Assembly (NCBI RefSeq): GCF_002849855.1
Contig: NZ_CP018617.1
Coordinates: 1,364,001-1,428,000 of the forward strand
Source of the DNA: Vibrio azureus
GTDB lineage: Bacteria; Pseudomonadota; Gammaproteobacteria; Enterobacterales; Vibrionaceae
Direction of reading: 5' to 3'
Length of the DNA stretch: 64,000 nucleotides
Part shown: piece by piece, positions 35,300 to 44,632 of the stretch
Numbering within the stretch: position 1 is the first letter of the stretch
Layout: the number at the start of each line of letters is the position of its first letter
Made by a program: the position numbers and the translations under genes
The notes under the pieces: generated by a model
What the model was told of the DNA's origin: nothing
Seen by the model: the letters and a program-made list of their open reading frames with translations, nothing else
Database searches by the model: none

Positions 35300-36423
35300 G
35301 CGAGTCTACGTCACAGGATAAAACCGAAAAAGCGTCCCCACAAAAAATCAAAAAAGCCCGCCAAGAAGGGCAAATACCGAGAGCAAAAGAGTTTACAGCC
35401 GCAATTATCTTTTTGGCGACCTTAATCTTTTTCCAAACCCAACTTGATTCAATTTGGGAAAATGTCTCTGGCCTATTTACTTATAACATGACCTTAACTA
35501 GGCAGACGCTAGACAGCCCAAACAATATGTTAATTCAGCTAGGGCAAAGCCTCAGTGTTCTCATCCAATTACTGCTGCCATTTTTCGTAATGATTGCCTT
35601 AGTGGTGTTGGCCAGCAGCATGGTTGTCGGAGGCTGGCTGTTTCGCCCTGCTAATCTCACACCGAAGCTCAATAAACTTAACCCTATATCGGGGGTCAAA
35701 CGGATTTTTTCCACACGTTCACTGGTTGAACTCATCAAGTCAACATTGAAGGTGGCGGTGATATTTGCCCTTCTCTATAACTACCTCAGCCACCAGCTTC
35801 AACCAATATTGCACATACAAACCTTGCCTCTGAATCAGGGCGTGGTGACCATATTAGCGATTTTATTTGAAGGCATCTTATTACTTGGGTTTGCGCTCTT
35901 ACTGTTCGGGGTTATCGACATTCCTTACCAGCGTTGGGAACATTTAAAAGAACTTAAAATGACAAAACAAGAGCTTAAAGAAGAGTTCAAAAATAATGAA
36001 GGGCGCCCGGAAGTAAAACAGCGCATCAAACAGGTTCAACAGCAATTTGCTCGGCGTCAGATCAATAATGCTGTACCAAAAGCCGATGTCATTATTACCA
36101 ACCCAACACACTATGCGGTTGCTTTAAAATACGATCCCACTCTGTCTGATGCACCTTTCGTCGTAGCAAAAGGCATTGATGAAACGGCCATGCATATTCA
36201 GCGCATTGCCAGAGAAAACCAAGTGGAAGTGGTGAATGCACCACCACTTACCCGCTCTATCTATCATACAACGGCCATTGAACAAGCCATACCCAGCCAA
36301 CTCTATGTTGCCGTTGCTCATATTCTTAATTACGTCTTGCAATTGAAATCATTTCGGAAAGGACACGGTGATCAACCTACCCCTCTGCCGTCGTTTTCGA
36401 TTCCAAAACATTTACAACACTGA
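35296..36423 (+). CDS. flhB: Lateral flagellar export switch protein FlhB
   Basis: 375 residues. The N-terminal DKTEKASPQKIKKARQEGQI motif and four membrane helices are typical. The cytoplasmic domain carries the autocleavage NPTH site in ADVIITNPTHYAVALKY (about residues 268-271), where self-cleavage switches export from hook to filament proteins. The C-terminal extension (GHGDQPTPLPSFSIPKHLQH) is short and variable. Its start lies within the last codons of fliR; flhA follows 31 bp after its stop. Confidence 0.96.
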   Translation: MSESTSQDKTEKASPQKIKKARQEGQIPRAKEFTAAIIFLATLIFFQTQLDSIWENVSGLFTYNMTLTRQTLDSPNNMLIQLGQSLSVLIQLLLPFFVMIALVVLASSMVVGGWLFRPANLTPKLNKLNPISGVKRIFSTRSLVELIKSTLKVAVIFALLYNYLSHQLQPILHIQTLPLNQGVVTILAILFEGILLLGFALLLFGVIDIPYQRWEHLKELKMTKQELKEEFKNNEGRPEVKQRIKQVQQQFARRQINNAVPKADVIITNPTHYAVALKYDPTLSDAPFVVAKGIDETAMHIQRIARENQVEVVNAPPLTRSIYHTTAIEQAIPSQLYVAVAHILNYVLQLKSFRKGHGDQPTPLPSFSIPKHLQH

Positions 36424-36454
36424 TTAGCCTGCATTGGCTCTAGGACACAAAAGT

Positions 36455-38545
36455 ATGCTGAACTGGTTAAAACACATTCGCACTTCCACCCGGGGATACA
36501 TCGGCATCCCTATTGCCTTATTAATGGTGCTCGCAATGGTTATTTTACCCTTGCCTCCATTGCTATTAGACGCGTTATTTACTTTTAATATCGTTTTAGC
36601 CATTCTGGTACTCTTAGTCAGTACAACAGCAAAAAGGCCACTAGATTTTTCAATCTTTCCAACCATTTTACTGGTTGCCACTTTGCTTCGCCTGACACTG
36701 AATGTTGCTTCAACGCGAATTGTCTTACTCGAAGGCCACAATGGTGGAGATGCTGCTGGTAAAGTGATTCAAGCCTTTGGTGAGGTGGTAATTGGTGGTA
36801 ACTACGTGGTTGGCCTTGTGGTGTTTATCATCTTAATGATCATCAACTTTGTCGTGATTACCAAAGGGGGTGAGCGGATTTCTGAAGTTTCTGCTCGCTT
36901 CACATTGGATGCACTACCCGGTAAGCAAATGGCGATCGATGCCGATTTGAATGCTGGGCTGATTGATCAAGAAGCCGCCCGCCAGCGCCGTCAGGAAGTC
37001 GCTAATGAAGCCGACTTTCATGGCTCAATGGACGGTGCTTCTAAGTTTGTCCGTGGTGATGCCATAGCTGGATTATTGATTCTGTTTATTAATATTATCG
37101 GTGGTGTCAGTATTGGGGTCTTTGAATATAACTTGCCAGCATCGGAGGCCTTTAAGACCTTTGCTCTACTCACCATCGGTGATGGTCTGGTTGCCCAGAT
37201 CCCTTCACTTCTTTTGGCAACCGCTGCCGCAATTATTGTTACCCGGATCAATGACAGTGATAACAGTATGTCGGAGACTATGCAGCAGCAGTTGTTAGCC
37301 ACACCGGCGACAATCTTTACTGTTGCAGCCATCATGGGCGTGATCGGTCTTGTGCCTGGTATGCCACATCTGGCTTTTTTCACTTTTGCCTTTGCTCTGG
37401 CTTTTGCTGGCTGGCGTCAAAGTAAAAAACAACAAGGACAGGTCGACATAGAGCAAGTGGAGGTGCTTGCCAATGCGATGCAGGAAGATGAAGCCCCGTT
37501 AACTTGGAACGACATTCCTCATATTAATTCTATCTCTTTAGCATTAGGTTACCGTCTGGTGCACCTCGTCAATAAAGAGCAAGGCGCACCTCTTACTCAA
37601 CGCATCAAAGGAGTCAGGCGTAACCTCTCAGAGCAAGTCGGTTTTCTACTTCCAGAAGTCCGGATTCGCGATAACTTAAATCTAAAACCCAATCAATATA
37701 CCATTTCCCTAAATGGAGAAGTCATTGAACAAGGCTTTATTGAACCCGATAGACTCATGGCGATTGCTGTCGGTGAAACCTATGGGGAAATCGATGGCAT
37801 CTTAGGCAGTGATCCAGCTTATCACTTGCCTGCAGTGTGGATAGAGCATCAACATAAAGCGAATGCCCTGAATTTAGGCTATCAAGTTGTTGATGATGGC
37901 ACCGTCATTGCGACTCATATCAGTAAAGTCATGAAGACTCATTTAGCAGAGCTATTCAATCATGATGACGTAGAAGCAATGACACAGCGTCTTACCCATT
38001 ATGCGCCAAAACTTGCTGAAGCTCTGACTGCAGCTTTAACGCCTGCTCAACAACTTAAAATATATCGCCAGTTACTGCTTGATCAAGTGCCACTCCAAGA
38101 CATACGCTCGATCGCCAACACCATGCTAGAATCATCAGAAAATACTAAAGACCCGATCTTAATTTCTGCAGATGTCCGCTGTGCCCTGAGAAGAACCTTA
38201 GTCAACTTGATCGCAGGATCCAAAGATGAGCTGAGTGTCTACGCCCTATCAGATGAACTTGAACAGATGCTCTTGGCCTCATTGCAACAAGCCCAAGCGA
38301 CTGGCAACGTCATGTTAGACAGTTTTCCAATCGAACCCAATATTCTCAGTCAGTTTCAGCAAAACTTGCCACTCATTCGTCAACAACTGAAACAACAGGG
38401 GTTGCCACCTATTCTGCTGGTTATGCCACAGTTGCGCCCTCTCTTGGCCCGCTATGCACGAGCCTTTACACAAGGGCTTGCCGTACTGTCTTATAATGAG
38501 ATCCCTGAAAACAAAAATATTAATGTGATTGGTAATTTAGGCTAA
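36455..38545 (+). CDS. flhA: Lateral flagellar export gate protein FlhA
   Basis: About 696 residues from ATG 36455, preferred because AGGA lies 10 bases upstream; a TTG at 36434 is also in frame. Eight N-terminal membrane helices carry the FlhA/FHIPEP signatures: RLTLNVASTRIVLLEGH, FVVITKGGERISEVSARFTLD and DALPGKQMAIDADLNAGLI. The C-terminal cytosolic domain forms the nonameric ring that docks substrate-chaperone complexes. It ends the fliMNPQR-flhBA operon, followed by a strong terminator at 38580-38610. Confidence 0.96.
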   Translation: MLNWLKHIRTSTRGYIGIPIALLMVLAMVILPLPPLLLDALFTFNIVLAILVLLVSTTAKRPLDFSIFPTILLVATLLRLTLNVASTRIVLLEGHNGGDAAGKVIQAFGEVVIGGNYVVGLVVFIILMIINFVVITKGGERISEVSARFTLDALPGKQMAIDADLNAGLIDQEAARQRRQEVANEADFHGSMDGASKFVRGDAIAGLLILFINIIGGVSIGVFEYNLPASEAFKTFALLTIGDGLVAQIPSLLLATAAAIIVTRINDSDNSMSETMQQQLLATPATIFTVAAIMGVIGLVPGMPHLAFFTFAFALAFAGWRQSKKQQGQVDIEQVEVLANAMQEDEAPLTWNDIPHINSISLALGYRLVHLVNKEQGAPLTQRIKGVRRNLSEQVGFLLPEVRIRDNLNLKPNQYTISLNGEVIEQGFIEPDRLMAIAVGETYGEIDGILGSDPAYHLPAVWIEHQHKANALNLGYQVVDDGTVIATHISKVMKTHLAELFNHDDVEAMTQRLTHYAPKLAEALTAALTPAQQLKIYRQLLLDQVPLQDIRSIANTMLESSENTKDPILISADVRCALRRTLVNLIAGSKDELSVYALSDELEQMLLASLQQAQATGNVMLDSFPIEPNILSQFQQNLPLIRQQLKQQGLPPILLVMPQLRPLLARYARAFTQGLAVLSYNEIPENKNINVIGNLG

Positions 38546-38557
38546 TTCCCTACTTCT

Positions 38558-38582
38558 TATACCCAAGCAACTTCAAGATGCC
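38558..38582. repeat. Left-end fragment of dispersed repeat before the flhA terminator
   Basis: TATACCCAAGCAACTTCAAG then ATGCC directly adjoins the terminator stem. A second fragment (TATCCCCAATCGTCCTCAAA ... TTCTTGGGTGTA) lies at about 38619-38648, as though a terminator sits inside a repeat copy. Confidence 0.6.
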
Positions 38583-38611
38583 GAGCTTAACAATGCGTAA
38601 GCTCGGCTTTT
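38580..38611 (+). terminator. Strong intrinsic terminator after flhA
   Basis: Ten-bp stem GCCGAGCTTA/TAAGCTCGGC with an 8-base loop, followed by TTTTTTA. It separates the basal-body/export operon from the flagellin gene. Confidence 0.93.
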
Positions 38612-38738
38612 TTATACATATCCCCAATCGTCCTCAAAATTCTTGGGTGTAACGTGGACTAAAAACATGATTTTTTGTGACTTTACTCCATAAAAAATGC
38701 CTAAAAACCCTATTTTATAAAAAAATCTTAATTGCGAT

Positions 38739-38765
38739 TAACAAATCAAATCCATTGGCCGTCTG
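38739..38765 (+). promoter_or_regulatory. Sigma-28 type promoter of the flagellin gene
   Basis: TAAC, 15 bp spacer, GCCGTCTG. This matches the flagellar sigma-28 consensus (TAAA-N15-GCCGATAA) in the key TAA and GCCG positions. It lies 65 bp before the lafA ATG and would be read by LafS (43894-44622). Confidence 0.75.
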
Positions 38766-38829
38766 TAAATAATGAACAGGGAATAACCCAAAAGCCCGCT
38801 TAAAATAGTAATAAACCAAGGAGATTACA

Positions 38830-39687
38830 ATGGCTTTATCTATGCACACTAACTACGCTGCAATGGTGACTCAAAACACTCTGAACAACACAAATAACCT
38901 ACTAAGCACTGCGATGGAACGCTTAAGCACGGGTTACCGTATTAACTCTGCTGCTGACGATGCTGCTGGTCTACAAATCGCAACGCGTCTTGAGTCTCAA
39001 ACGCGCGGTATGAATGTTGCCATGCGTAATGCTCAAGATGGCATTTCAATGATGCAAACAGCAGAAGGTGCGATGGACGAAATGACCAACATCGTTTACC
39101 GCATGAATGACCTAGCGACACAATCAGCAAACGGCACATACACAGGCACTGATCGTATAGCATTGAATGCTGAATACCAAGAGCTTGGTAAAGAACTTGT
39201 CAATATTATGGACACAACCAGTTTTGGTGGTCAAAAACTGCTAAAAAAAGATGAAGGTCAATTTGAACAAGGTGCCGTTAATTTCCAGATTGGAACACAA
39301 GCTGGCGAACAACTGGCAACTAACGTTTCAACGCAAGTTCAAAACATTAATGATGTGCTTATTGCTCTTGGTGATTTGCTAGATGAAGGGACTGCTAACA
39401 CAGCTATGACGACTCTTACTGGTGGTACAGGCTCTGAAGGCTTGTTAGCTAACCTGGGTACAGCTCGTTCCGCATTCGGTGCTAACATTAACCGCTTAGA
39501 GCACACTATTGCGAACTTAGGCAACATGGTTGAAAACACAGCGGCGGCTAAAGGTCGTATTACCGATGCTGACTTTGCGGTCGAATCATCAAATATGACA
39601 AGAAACCAGATGCTAATGCAAGCAGGTACCACTGTTCTGAGCAAAACAAATCAATTACCAGGTATGGCAATGTCACTGCTTCGTTAA
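38830..39687 (+). CDS. lafA: Lateral flagellin LafA
   Basis: 285 residues, the short flagellin length seen for LafA, with D0/D1 domains and almost no variable centre. The N-terminal [20 protein letters not shown] and [20 protein letters not shown] and the C-terminal [20 protein letters not shown] are the conserved filament-packing helices. It builds the lateral filament used for swarming. AAGGAG seven bases before the ATG gives a strong start, in line with high expression. It has its own sigma-28 promoter (38739) and terminator (39741), so it is a single-gene unit. Confidence 0.97.
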   Translation: MALSMHTNYAAMVTQNTLNNTNNLLSTAMERLSTGYRINSAADDAAGLQIATRLESQTRGMNVAMRNAQDGISMMQTAEGAMDEMTNIVYRMNDLATQSANGTYTGTDRIALNAEYQELGKELVNIMDTTSFGGQKLLKKDEGQFEQGAVNFQIGTQAGEQLATNVSTQVQNINDVLIALGDLLDEGTANTAMTTLTGGTGSEGLLANLGTARSAFGANINRLEHTIANLGNMVENTAAAKGRITDADFAVESSNMTRNQMLMQAGTTVLSKTNQLPGMAMSLLR

Positions 39688-39740
39688 TAGAGTGGTTCAT
39701 TGGCAAACATTGCTTAATAAAGAACCTTACCTATATTATA

Positions 39741-39765
39741 AGCCTCTCACAAGAGAGGCTTTATT
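39741..39765 (+). terminator. Intrinsic terminator of lafA
   Basis: Perfect 8-bp stem AGCCTCTC/GAGAGGCT with ACAA loop and a following TTATTGTGTT tract. Confidence 0.8.
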
Positions 39766-40264
39766 GTGTTATCAACATTCCTTTAATGTCTAGCTAAACA
39801 TTTGCGTGTTGCCGGTAAGCTTCTTACTCTCATATTCTGATACTTTTATATTCTCATACCAAAAGTGCCCTCTCTGACTAGGCTCGAAAGGGTGAGCACT
39901 CCGCTAAAGGTCTTTGCTCATTGACAGCTTATCCCCGAGTGACTTCAAGGTGCATAGTGCCGTTATGACTAATAGATTGGCACCGCATGCCTTTACTTAT
40001 TATTTTCAATATCTTAATTAATTTTTTTTGTTATTTAAACCGCCTATATATTGTGAAAACCCATGATTCCCCAAGTCACTGGCAGACACTTGTTTCACAT
40101 CGCTCTTAGCGTAATAGACCTAATTAGCTAAAGGCCTCTACGCGTATGGCTCTCTGAATCCATGTCGAATGCTGTCATTTGATGAGAGCAATGGGGGAAA
40201 CGGAACCCAACAAACGGAAGTTCACCTTCCCAAACAACAGAAATTTAAAAGTAAACCATTGTTT
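39766..40264. other. Gene-free region between lafA and fliD
   Basis: About 500 bp without a supported gene. One degenerate repeat fragment (ATCCCCGAGTGACTTCAAGG, about 39932-39951) is recognised. The GC-richer stretch 40070-40250, including GGGGGAAACGGAACCCAACA and nearby GGAAGTTCACCTTCC (an inverted repeat GGAAG/CTTCC near 40217-40231), is unexplained. Confidence 0.4.
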
Positions 40265-40291
40265 TAAAAAGAAAATAAAACAGGCGCATAT
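40265..40291 (+). promoter_or_regulatory. Sigma-28 type promoter of the fliD operon
   Basis: TAAA, 15 bp spacer, GCGCATAT. Same spacing as the lafA promoter and close to the GCCGATAA -10 consensus. It lies 67 bp before the fliD ATG and would make the cap, chaperone, stator and sigma-factor genes late genes. Confidence 0.7.
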
Positions 40292-40357
40292 CTTGCAAAA
40301 TATCCATGCATTACAGCAAGACAAGTAAGCCAGCATCAAGGAGAAAGGAGTAATCTC

Positions 40358-41695
40358 ATGAATTCGTTAGATCCGATCACGATGGCAACTCAATTTGCCA
40401 CACTAGACGTACAACCCTTTCAGCAACGTAACCAAAAACAAGCCGCTCAACTTCAGGCTGAACAGAAGGCGATTGGCAAAGTAGAGAGTGCTTTACGGGA
40501 CTTTCGCTCTGCTATAAATGCAATGAACAAAGATGATCAGAGCATCATCAAAAATAGCGCGACTCTATCCGATGAGGGTTTCATGGCAGTGGCCGCCGAT
40601 GCGAAAGCTTTACCTGGACGTTATCAAATCTTTGTCGAGCAAATCGCGACTTCCCATCAAATCTCTATGGCCATGCCTAACGGTGGTGATGGCAATATTA
40701 ACCTGCCAGGTTCAGGCAACTTAACGCTGTCTATTAACGGCGAGAGTTTAGACCTCAACCTTGCAAATTTAGACAAGAATGAGGACGGTAGGCCGACGAT
40801 GGCTGCATTAGTTAAGGCCATCAATAATGATCCAGACAACCCTGGCGTTAACGCATCTGTCGTGCGCTCAAATGGTCAGACTCATTTTATGCTGACAAGC
40901 ACGGAAACTGGAGCACAAAACAGTATTGCAATCCAAGTCTCTAATACCAATCAGACAGAGTTTGAAAGTGCAATCAACAACCCCACCACTTTGAGCTCTG
41001 CTCAAGATGCGGTTATTTGGTTGGGAAGCGAGAACAGTGGCCTAGAGCTAACGAATGCGAGTAACCAATTTAAAGACATGATTGATGGAGTTGAACTTAC
41101 CGTAACCAAAGCACAAATAACGGGAGAATCGCCAATCACAGTAGACATTGCCTTTGATCAAGAAAGCACCCAAACGCAAGTGAATAGCTTTATTGAAGCC
41201 TATAACACATTAACCTCAACGCTTGATTCCTATACACAAATTGGAACAGACAACCGATCACGTGGTGTTTTAGCCAGTGATCCAACAATACGTTCTCTTA
41301 AAAATGAACTCAATGCACTTTCTAGAGGCCAATATCAAGGTACGAGGCTCAGCCAAATCGGCATCAGCTTAGATCGTAGTGGCAAAATGAAGCTCGACCA
41401 AGACAGGTTTGAACAGGCGCAAAACCGTAATAGCACCACTTTGGAAAGTATTTTTAACGGCGATAATGGCTTATTTGATTCTTTTGAGGCCGTCGCAGCA
41501 CCACTACTGAGTTTTTCTTCCGGGGCATTTAACTCTAAAAAGGAAGCACTGCGAAATAGCCTTGAGCGTATCGATGAGAAACAGGCTTCACTTGAACGCA
41601 AATACGACAAGTCATATCAGCTCTACCTCAAACAATTTACTCAGATGAATACCCTGATGACCCAAATGAACCAAACCATGTCAATGTTTGGTTAA
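40358..41695 (+). CDS. fliD: Lateral flagellar filament cap protein FliD
   Basis: 445 residues (LafB in V. parahaemolyticus). The N-terminal helical domain (TMATQFATLDVQPFQQRNQK) and the C-terminal domain (ALRNSLERIDEKQASLERKY, then LYLKQFTQMNTLMTQMNQTM) match FliD_N and FliD_C. The C-terminal FIEAYNTLTSTLDSYTQIGT is characteristic. It forms the pentameric cap that inserts flagellin at the filament tip. GGAG lies eight bases before the ATG. First gene of the operon running to motB. Confidence 0.95.
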   Translation: MNSLDPITMATQFATLDVQPFQQRNQKQAAQLQAEQKAIGKVESALRDFRSAINAMNKDDQSIIKNSATLSDEGFMAVAADAKALPGRYQIFVEQIATSHQISMAMPNGGDGNINLPGSGNLTLSINGESLDLNLANLDKNEDGRPTMAALVKAINNDPDNPGVNASVVRSNGQTHFMLTSTETGAQNSIAIQVSNTNQTEFESAINNPTTLSSAQDAVIWLGSENSGLELTNASNQFKDMIDGVELTVTKAQITGESPITVDIAFDQESTQTQVNSFIEAYNTLTSTLDSYTQIGTDNRSRGVLASDPTIRSLKNELNALSRGQYQGTRLSQIGISLDRSGKMKLDQDRFEQAQNRNSTTLESIFNGDNGLFDSFEAVAAPLLSFSSGAFNSKKEALRNSLERIDEKQASLERKYDKSYQLYLKQFTQMNTLMTQMNQTMSMFG

Positions 41696-41715
41696 TACAC
41701 TTAAGGAGAAGTTTT

Positions 41716-42102
41716 ATGCTCATGGATTCCGGCTACGACTCATATCAGCAAGTTGATGTTGATGCTCAAGCAGCCTCAGCGAACCCTCACCAACTGGTCG
41801 TCATGCTTATTGATGGCTTACTCAATGAAGTCGAACGTGTACGCGGCCATTTGGCCGCCAACCGATTGGCAGAAAAGAGCAATAGTATTAATAAGTGTAT
41901 GAATATTCTTGTTGGACTCAGCAGCGCATTAGACGAAAAGAACGGCGGTGAAGTAGCACAAAGTTTGCACCAGCTCTACGAGTTCTGCCAAGTCGAACTG
42001 TATTACGCAAGTATACACAATGATGCGGAGCGCTTAACCAATGTTGAGCGTGTCATGAGTAACATAAGAGAAGGCTGGGTCAGTTTTGGACAACAAGCAT
42101 AA
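41716..42102 (+). CDS. fliS: Lateral flagellin export chaperone FliS
   Basis: 128 residues, all-helical. The diagnostic FliS stretch is SANPHQLVVMLIDGLLNEVE, with preceding YQQVDVDAQAAS and central INKCMNILVGLSSALDEKNG. FliS binds the C-terminus of flagellin in the cytoplasm and keeps it unpolymerised until export (LafC in the lateral nomenclature). AAGGAG precedes the ATG. Its stop lies inside the beginning of the next frame. Confidence 0.95.
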   Translation: MLMDSGYDSYQQVDVDAQAASANPHQLVVMLIDGLLNEVERVRGHLAANRLAEKSNSINKCMNILVGLSSALDEKNGGEVAQSLHQLYEFCQVELYYASIHNDAERLTNVERVMSNIREGWVSFGQQA

Positions 42103-42406
42103 ACATTCGCCTCAACGATATCGTAAATTGTCGAACAACATTCGTCATGCCGCTGACGCTCAAGACTGGGCAGCATTAAAACGTTATGACTTACTCCTTC
42201 GTCAATTGCTACGCGATGATCAAAAAGTACTGAGCCACCCTGCTCTCGCCAAGGTCATTCGAGAGGCAAAAGCGGAGCACAATGCAGCTTGTGAAAAATT
42301 ACGCATTGCCACCCAAGCGATTGAGCGAGAAATGCAGCAGGCTCGTGGCCTACAGGATCGTGCGATGGCATATCAACTCACTACTCCAAGGGGGATCGTT
42401 CTATGA
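42086..42406 (+). CDS. fliT: Lateral FliT-like chaperone
   Basis: 106 residues, helical and strongly charged (LAKVIREAKAEHNAACEKLR, then long Arg/Glu helix). It matches the FliT/LafD position between fliS and fliK; sequence similarity to FliT is weak by eye. FliT chaperones the cap protein. No ATG is available near the N-terminus: the likely start is TTG at 42086, with GAAGG upstream, overlapping fliS by 17 bases. The stop overlaps the fliK start (ATGA). Confidence 0.75.
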   Translation: MDNKHKHSPQRYRKLSNNIRHAADAQDWAALKRYDLLLRQLLRDDQKVLSHPALAKVIREAKAEHNAACEKLRIATQAIEREMQQARGLQDRAMAYQLTTPRGIVL

Positions 42407-43365
42407 TGCTCACCAATATGATAGCGCCGAATATTTTGCTCCGTTCAGATGTGAGCAATTCGTTCGCCGTGGAGCAAATAGAGGTAAACCACCTATCTGA
42501 AGCGGCATACGCAACCCAAATTGCTGGGGAGACGCCAAAACCTCCCCCACGTTTTCAGCTTGATTTCCTCCCAAGTCGTCCCGCTCCTGAGCCCGTACAA
42601 CATTCATACGGGGTTAACCCTTACAGTGGGGTGTCAAGGGAGCACAATGTGTCCAAGGATCAAAGTGGAACAGAGTTATCGATGGTGAGAACCCTGCCTT
42701 CATTTACCCAGCAGGACTTGGTTAAGGTGGCTAAAAAGAATGAGCAAAGTGCTATTAGCTTTCATGCTACACCGACCAACCGCATTATGATTTCTGATTG
42801 CCTTCAACTTCAGCCTACACAGCCAAATCATGATGTTACCGCATCCAGCAGCACACAAAGTTCGTCGTTTAATGCGCTTTCGCTCATTCAATCTCAAACA
42901 GCGAATTCGTCAAGCGTTGTAGAAAGCGGAGAGTGGGCGGCAATTAAAGTCAATACTCATTCGAGCCGCTGGGGGGAGCAAATGATGCAAGTCCTTCAAG
43001 ATCGAGTCACGTTGCAAGCGAACCAAAATATTCAAGAAGCTAAAATTCGCCTTGACCCGCCCGATTTAGGAAAACTAGAAGTCTTAGTACGAGTCGAAGG
43101 GGATCGCCTGAATGTACAGCTCAACGCCAATATAGCAGCAACCAGAGAAGCACTCGCCCAAGTATCTGAACGATTGAGAGTTGAATTACAAGAACAACAC
43201 TTCGTTCATGTCAATGTCAATGTCGGCTCTGAATCAGGGCAGGATTCTCCCTCAAGTGCCTACCACCAAGAGGAAGCCATCGTTGCGGCAAATCATCAGC
43301 CCACTCTGACGGATACCACTCCTGATCTTAAAGACTCAGACCATTGGCTCAACACACACGCCTGA
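42403..43365 (+). CDS. fliK: Lateral flagellar hook-length control protein FliK
   Basis: 320 residues (LafE). The N-terminal 190 residues are Pro/Gln/Ser-rich and low in structure, as in the FliK ruler region. The C-terminal FliK domain has WGEQMMQVLQDRVTLQANQN, EAKIRLDPPDLGKLEVLVRV and NVQLNANIAATREALAQVSE, which meets FlhB to switch export specificity. It starts at ATG 42403 within the fliT stop. It lies among late genes here, as in other Vibrio lateral loci. Confidence 0.92.
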   Translation: MMLTNMIAPNILLRSDVSNSFAVEQIEVNHLSEAAYATQIAGETPKPPPRFQLDFLPSRPAPEPVQHSYGVNPYSGVSREHNVSKDQSGTELSMVRTLPSFTQQDLVKVAKKNEQSAISFHATPTNRIMISDCLQLQPTQPNHDVTASSSTQSSSFNALSLIQSQTANSSSVVESGEWAAIKVNTHSSRWGEQMMQVLQDRVTLQANQNIQEAKIRLDPPDLGKLEVLVRVEGDRLNVQLNANIAATREALAQVSERLRVELQEQHFVHVNVNVGSESGQDSPSSAYHQEEAIVAANHQPTLTDTTPDLKDSDHWLNTHA

Positions 43366-43386
43366 TTAATCACCAAGGAATAAACA

Positions 43387-43881
43387 ATGACTAAAAAACA
43401 AATGATCCTGCTTTTTATTAGTATGATCATCACTATAACACTGGTTTCAGTCGCAGCCGTGACAGGTAGCATCTGGTATCTCACTCAAAAAGAGGATCCC
43501 TTCACCATTGAAGAAGGTACTGACCGCTTCTCTCACTTTTTCAATAAAGAAGAACCTGCAAGCAAAGAACCTCGTTTCCATACCCTCGACAAAGTCGTTG
43601 TGAGTATTAAGGGAGAGAAGCGTTCTCATTTTGTCATGCTTGAACTGGCCATCGAAACTCGTCGCCCAGAGCAAATAAAAAATATTGATCACTACTTGCC
43701 AGTTGTGCAGAACTCGATGATCAAACTATTCAGTCAAAAGAATCTGGATGAATTGCAGCAAGCAGGAGCTATCGATTCTCTGCAAAAAGAAATCAAACAA
43801 ACCTTGCTAGATACCTTTGCCAAAAACGACCTTGTGCGAAATATCGATGACGTATTGGTGACCAAGTTCGTGGTGCAATAA
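43387..43881 (+). CDS. fliL: Lateral FliL-type stator-associated protein
   Basis: 164 residues (LafF). One N-terminal membrane helix (ILLFISMIITITLVSVAAV) is followed by a periplasmic FliL domain: FHTLDKVVVSIKGEKRSHFV, LELAIETRRPEQIKNIDHYL, and a C-terminal VDDVLVTKFVVQ-like strand. FliL rings surround active stators and stabilise them under load. AAGGAA lies upstream of the ATG. Operon gap to lafS is 12 bp. Confidence 0.92.
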   Translation: MTKKQMILLFISMIITITLVSVAAVTGSIWYLTQKEDPFTIEEGTDRFSHFFNKEEPASKEPRFHTLDKVVVSIKGEKRSHFVMLELAIETRRPEQIKNIDHYLPVVQNSMIKLFSQKNLDELQQAGAIDSLQKEIKQTLLDTFAKNDLVRNIDDVLVTKFVVQ

Positions 43882-43893
43882 CGGAGGACACGC

Positions 43894-44622
43894 ATGCTAG
43901 AAATGAATTCATCTCAAAGTTATCAAAGCCAAGAAGTGTCAACGCCCTCTTACCCACCTCTTGATGAAGCTGCTTTACTGCAACGCCATCAAAAAATGGT
44001 AAAGCGAGTTGTCAATCAATTCCGTATCCACGTTTCACCTCACTGTAGTCTTGAAGACATGCAACAAATCGGATTAATTGCATTAATTGAATCTGGAAGA
44101 CGCTATCAAGATATTAATGACCCTCATTTTCCTGCCTTTGCGGTGTGTCGGATTCGTGGAGCAATACTGGATGAGCTTCGCCGCCTAGACTGGCGCTCTC
44201 GTAATACGCGGCAAAAAGCGCATGAACTAAATGACATGACTCGGGAATTAACTCGCAAGCTAGGAAGAGTGCCCTTCGATAGTGAGTTAATTGATGCTTT
44301 AGGTATCGACGAACAGGACTACATGCGCAGGCAAAATGCCGCATTAGCTGGGGAAATGCAAAGTCTCGATCAAATCTTAGAAGCCAGTGGTGACAGCGTT
44401 ATTGGCGGACAATATGATGGCATGGAGCACGAACATCTGCGCCGAAGCCTTGAAAAAGTCCTTGATCAACTTCCAACTCGTGATCAACTTTTGTTGAGCT
44501 TGTTTTACCAACATGAACTCAACTTACACGAAATCGCGCTTGTACTTGACTTAACTCCCCCACGAATTTGTCAGTTACACAAGCAAGCACTCAAACAACT
44601 CAATCAATTACTGTCGTCTTAG
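43894..44622 (+). CDS. lafS: LafS, lateral flagellar sigma-28 factor
   Basis: 242 residues, FliA type. Region 2 includes KRVVNQFRIHVSPHCSLEDM, QQIGLIALIESGRRYQ and RIRGAILDELRRLDWRSRNT, the standard FliA signature. Region 4 has DQLPTRDQLLLSLFYQHELN and a helix-turn-helix IALVLDLTPPRICQLHKQAL. It directs RNA polymerase to late lateral genes, including lafA and probably its own operon through the 40265 promoter. In V. parahaemolyticus the gene is lafS/fliA_L. ATG at 43894, with CGGAGG upstream; an internal ATG at residue 4 is an alternative. Confidence 0.95.
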   Translation: MLEMNSSQSYQSQEVSTPSYPPLDEAALLQRHQKMVKRVVNQFRIHVSPHCSLEDMQQIGLIALIESGRRYQDINDPHFPAFAVCRIRGAILDELRRLDWRSRNTRQKAHELNDMTRELTRKLGRVPFDSELIDALGIDEQDYMRRQNAALAGEMQSLDQILEASGDSVIGGQYDGMEHEHLRRSLEKVLDQLPTRDQLLLSLFYQHELNLHEIALVLDLTPPRICQLHKQALKQLNQLLSS

Positions 44623-44632
44623 GAGTGACAAG

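Noticed and set aside
40070..40260. Possible c-di-GMP riboswitch before fliD
   Set aside because: The GC-rich segment with GGGGGAAACGG was compared from memory with the GEMM pattern; the required conserved blocks are not present.
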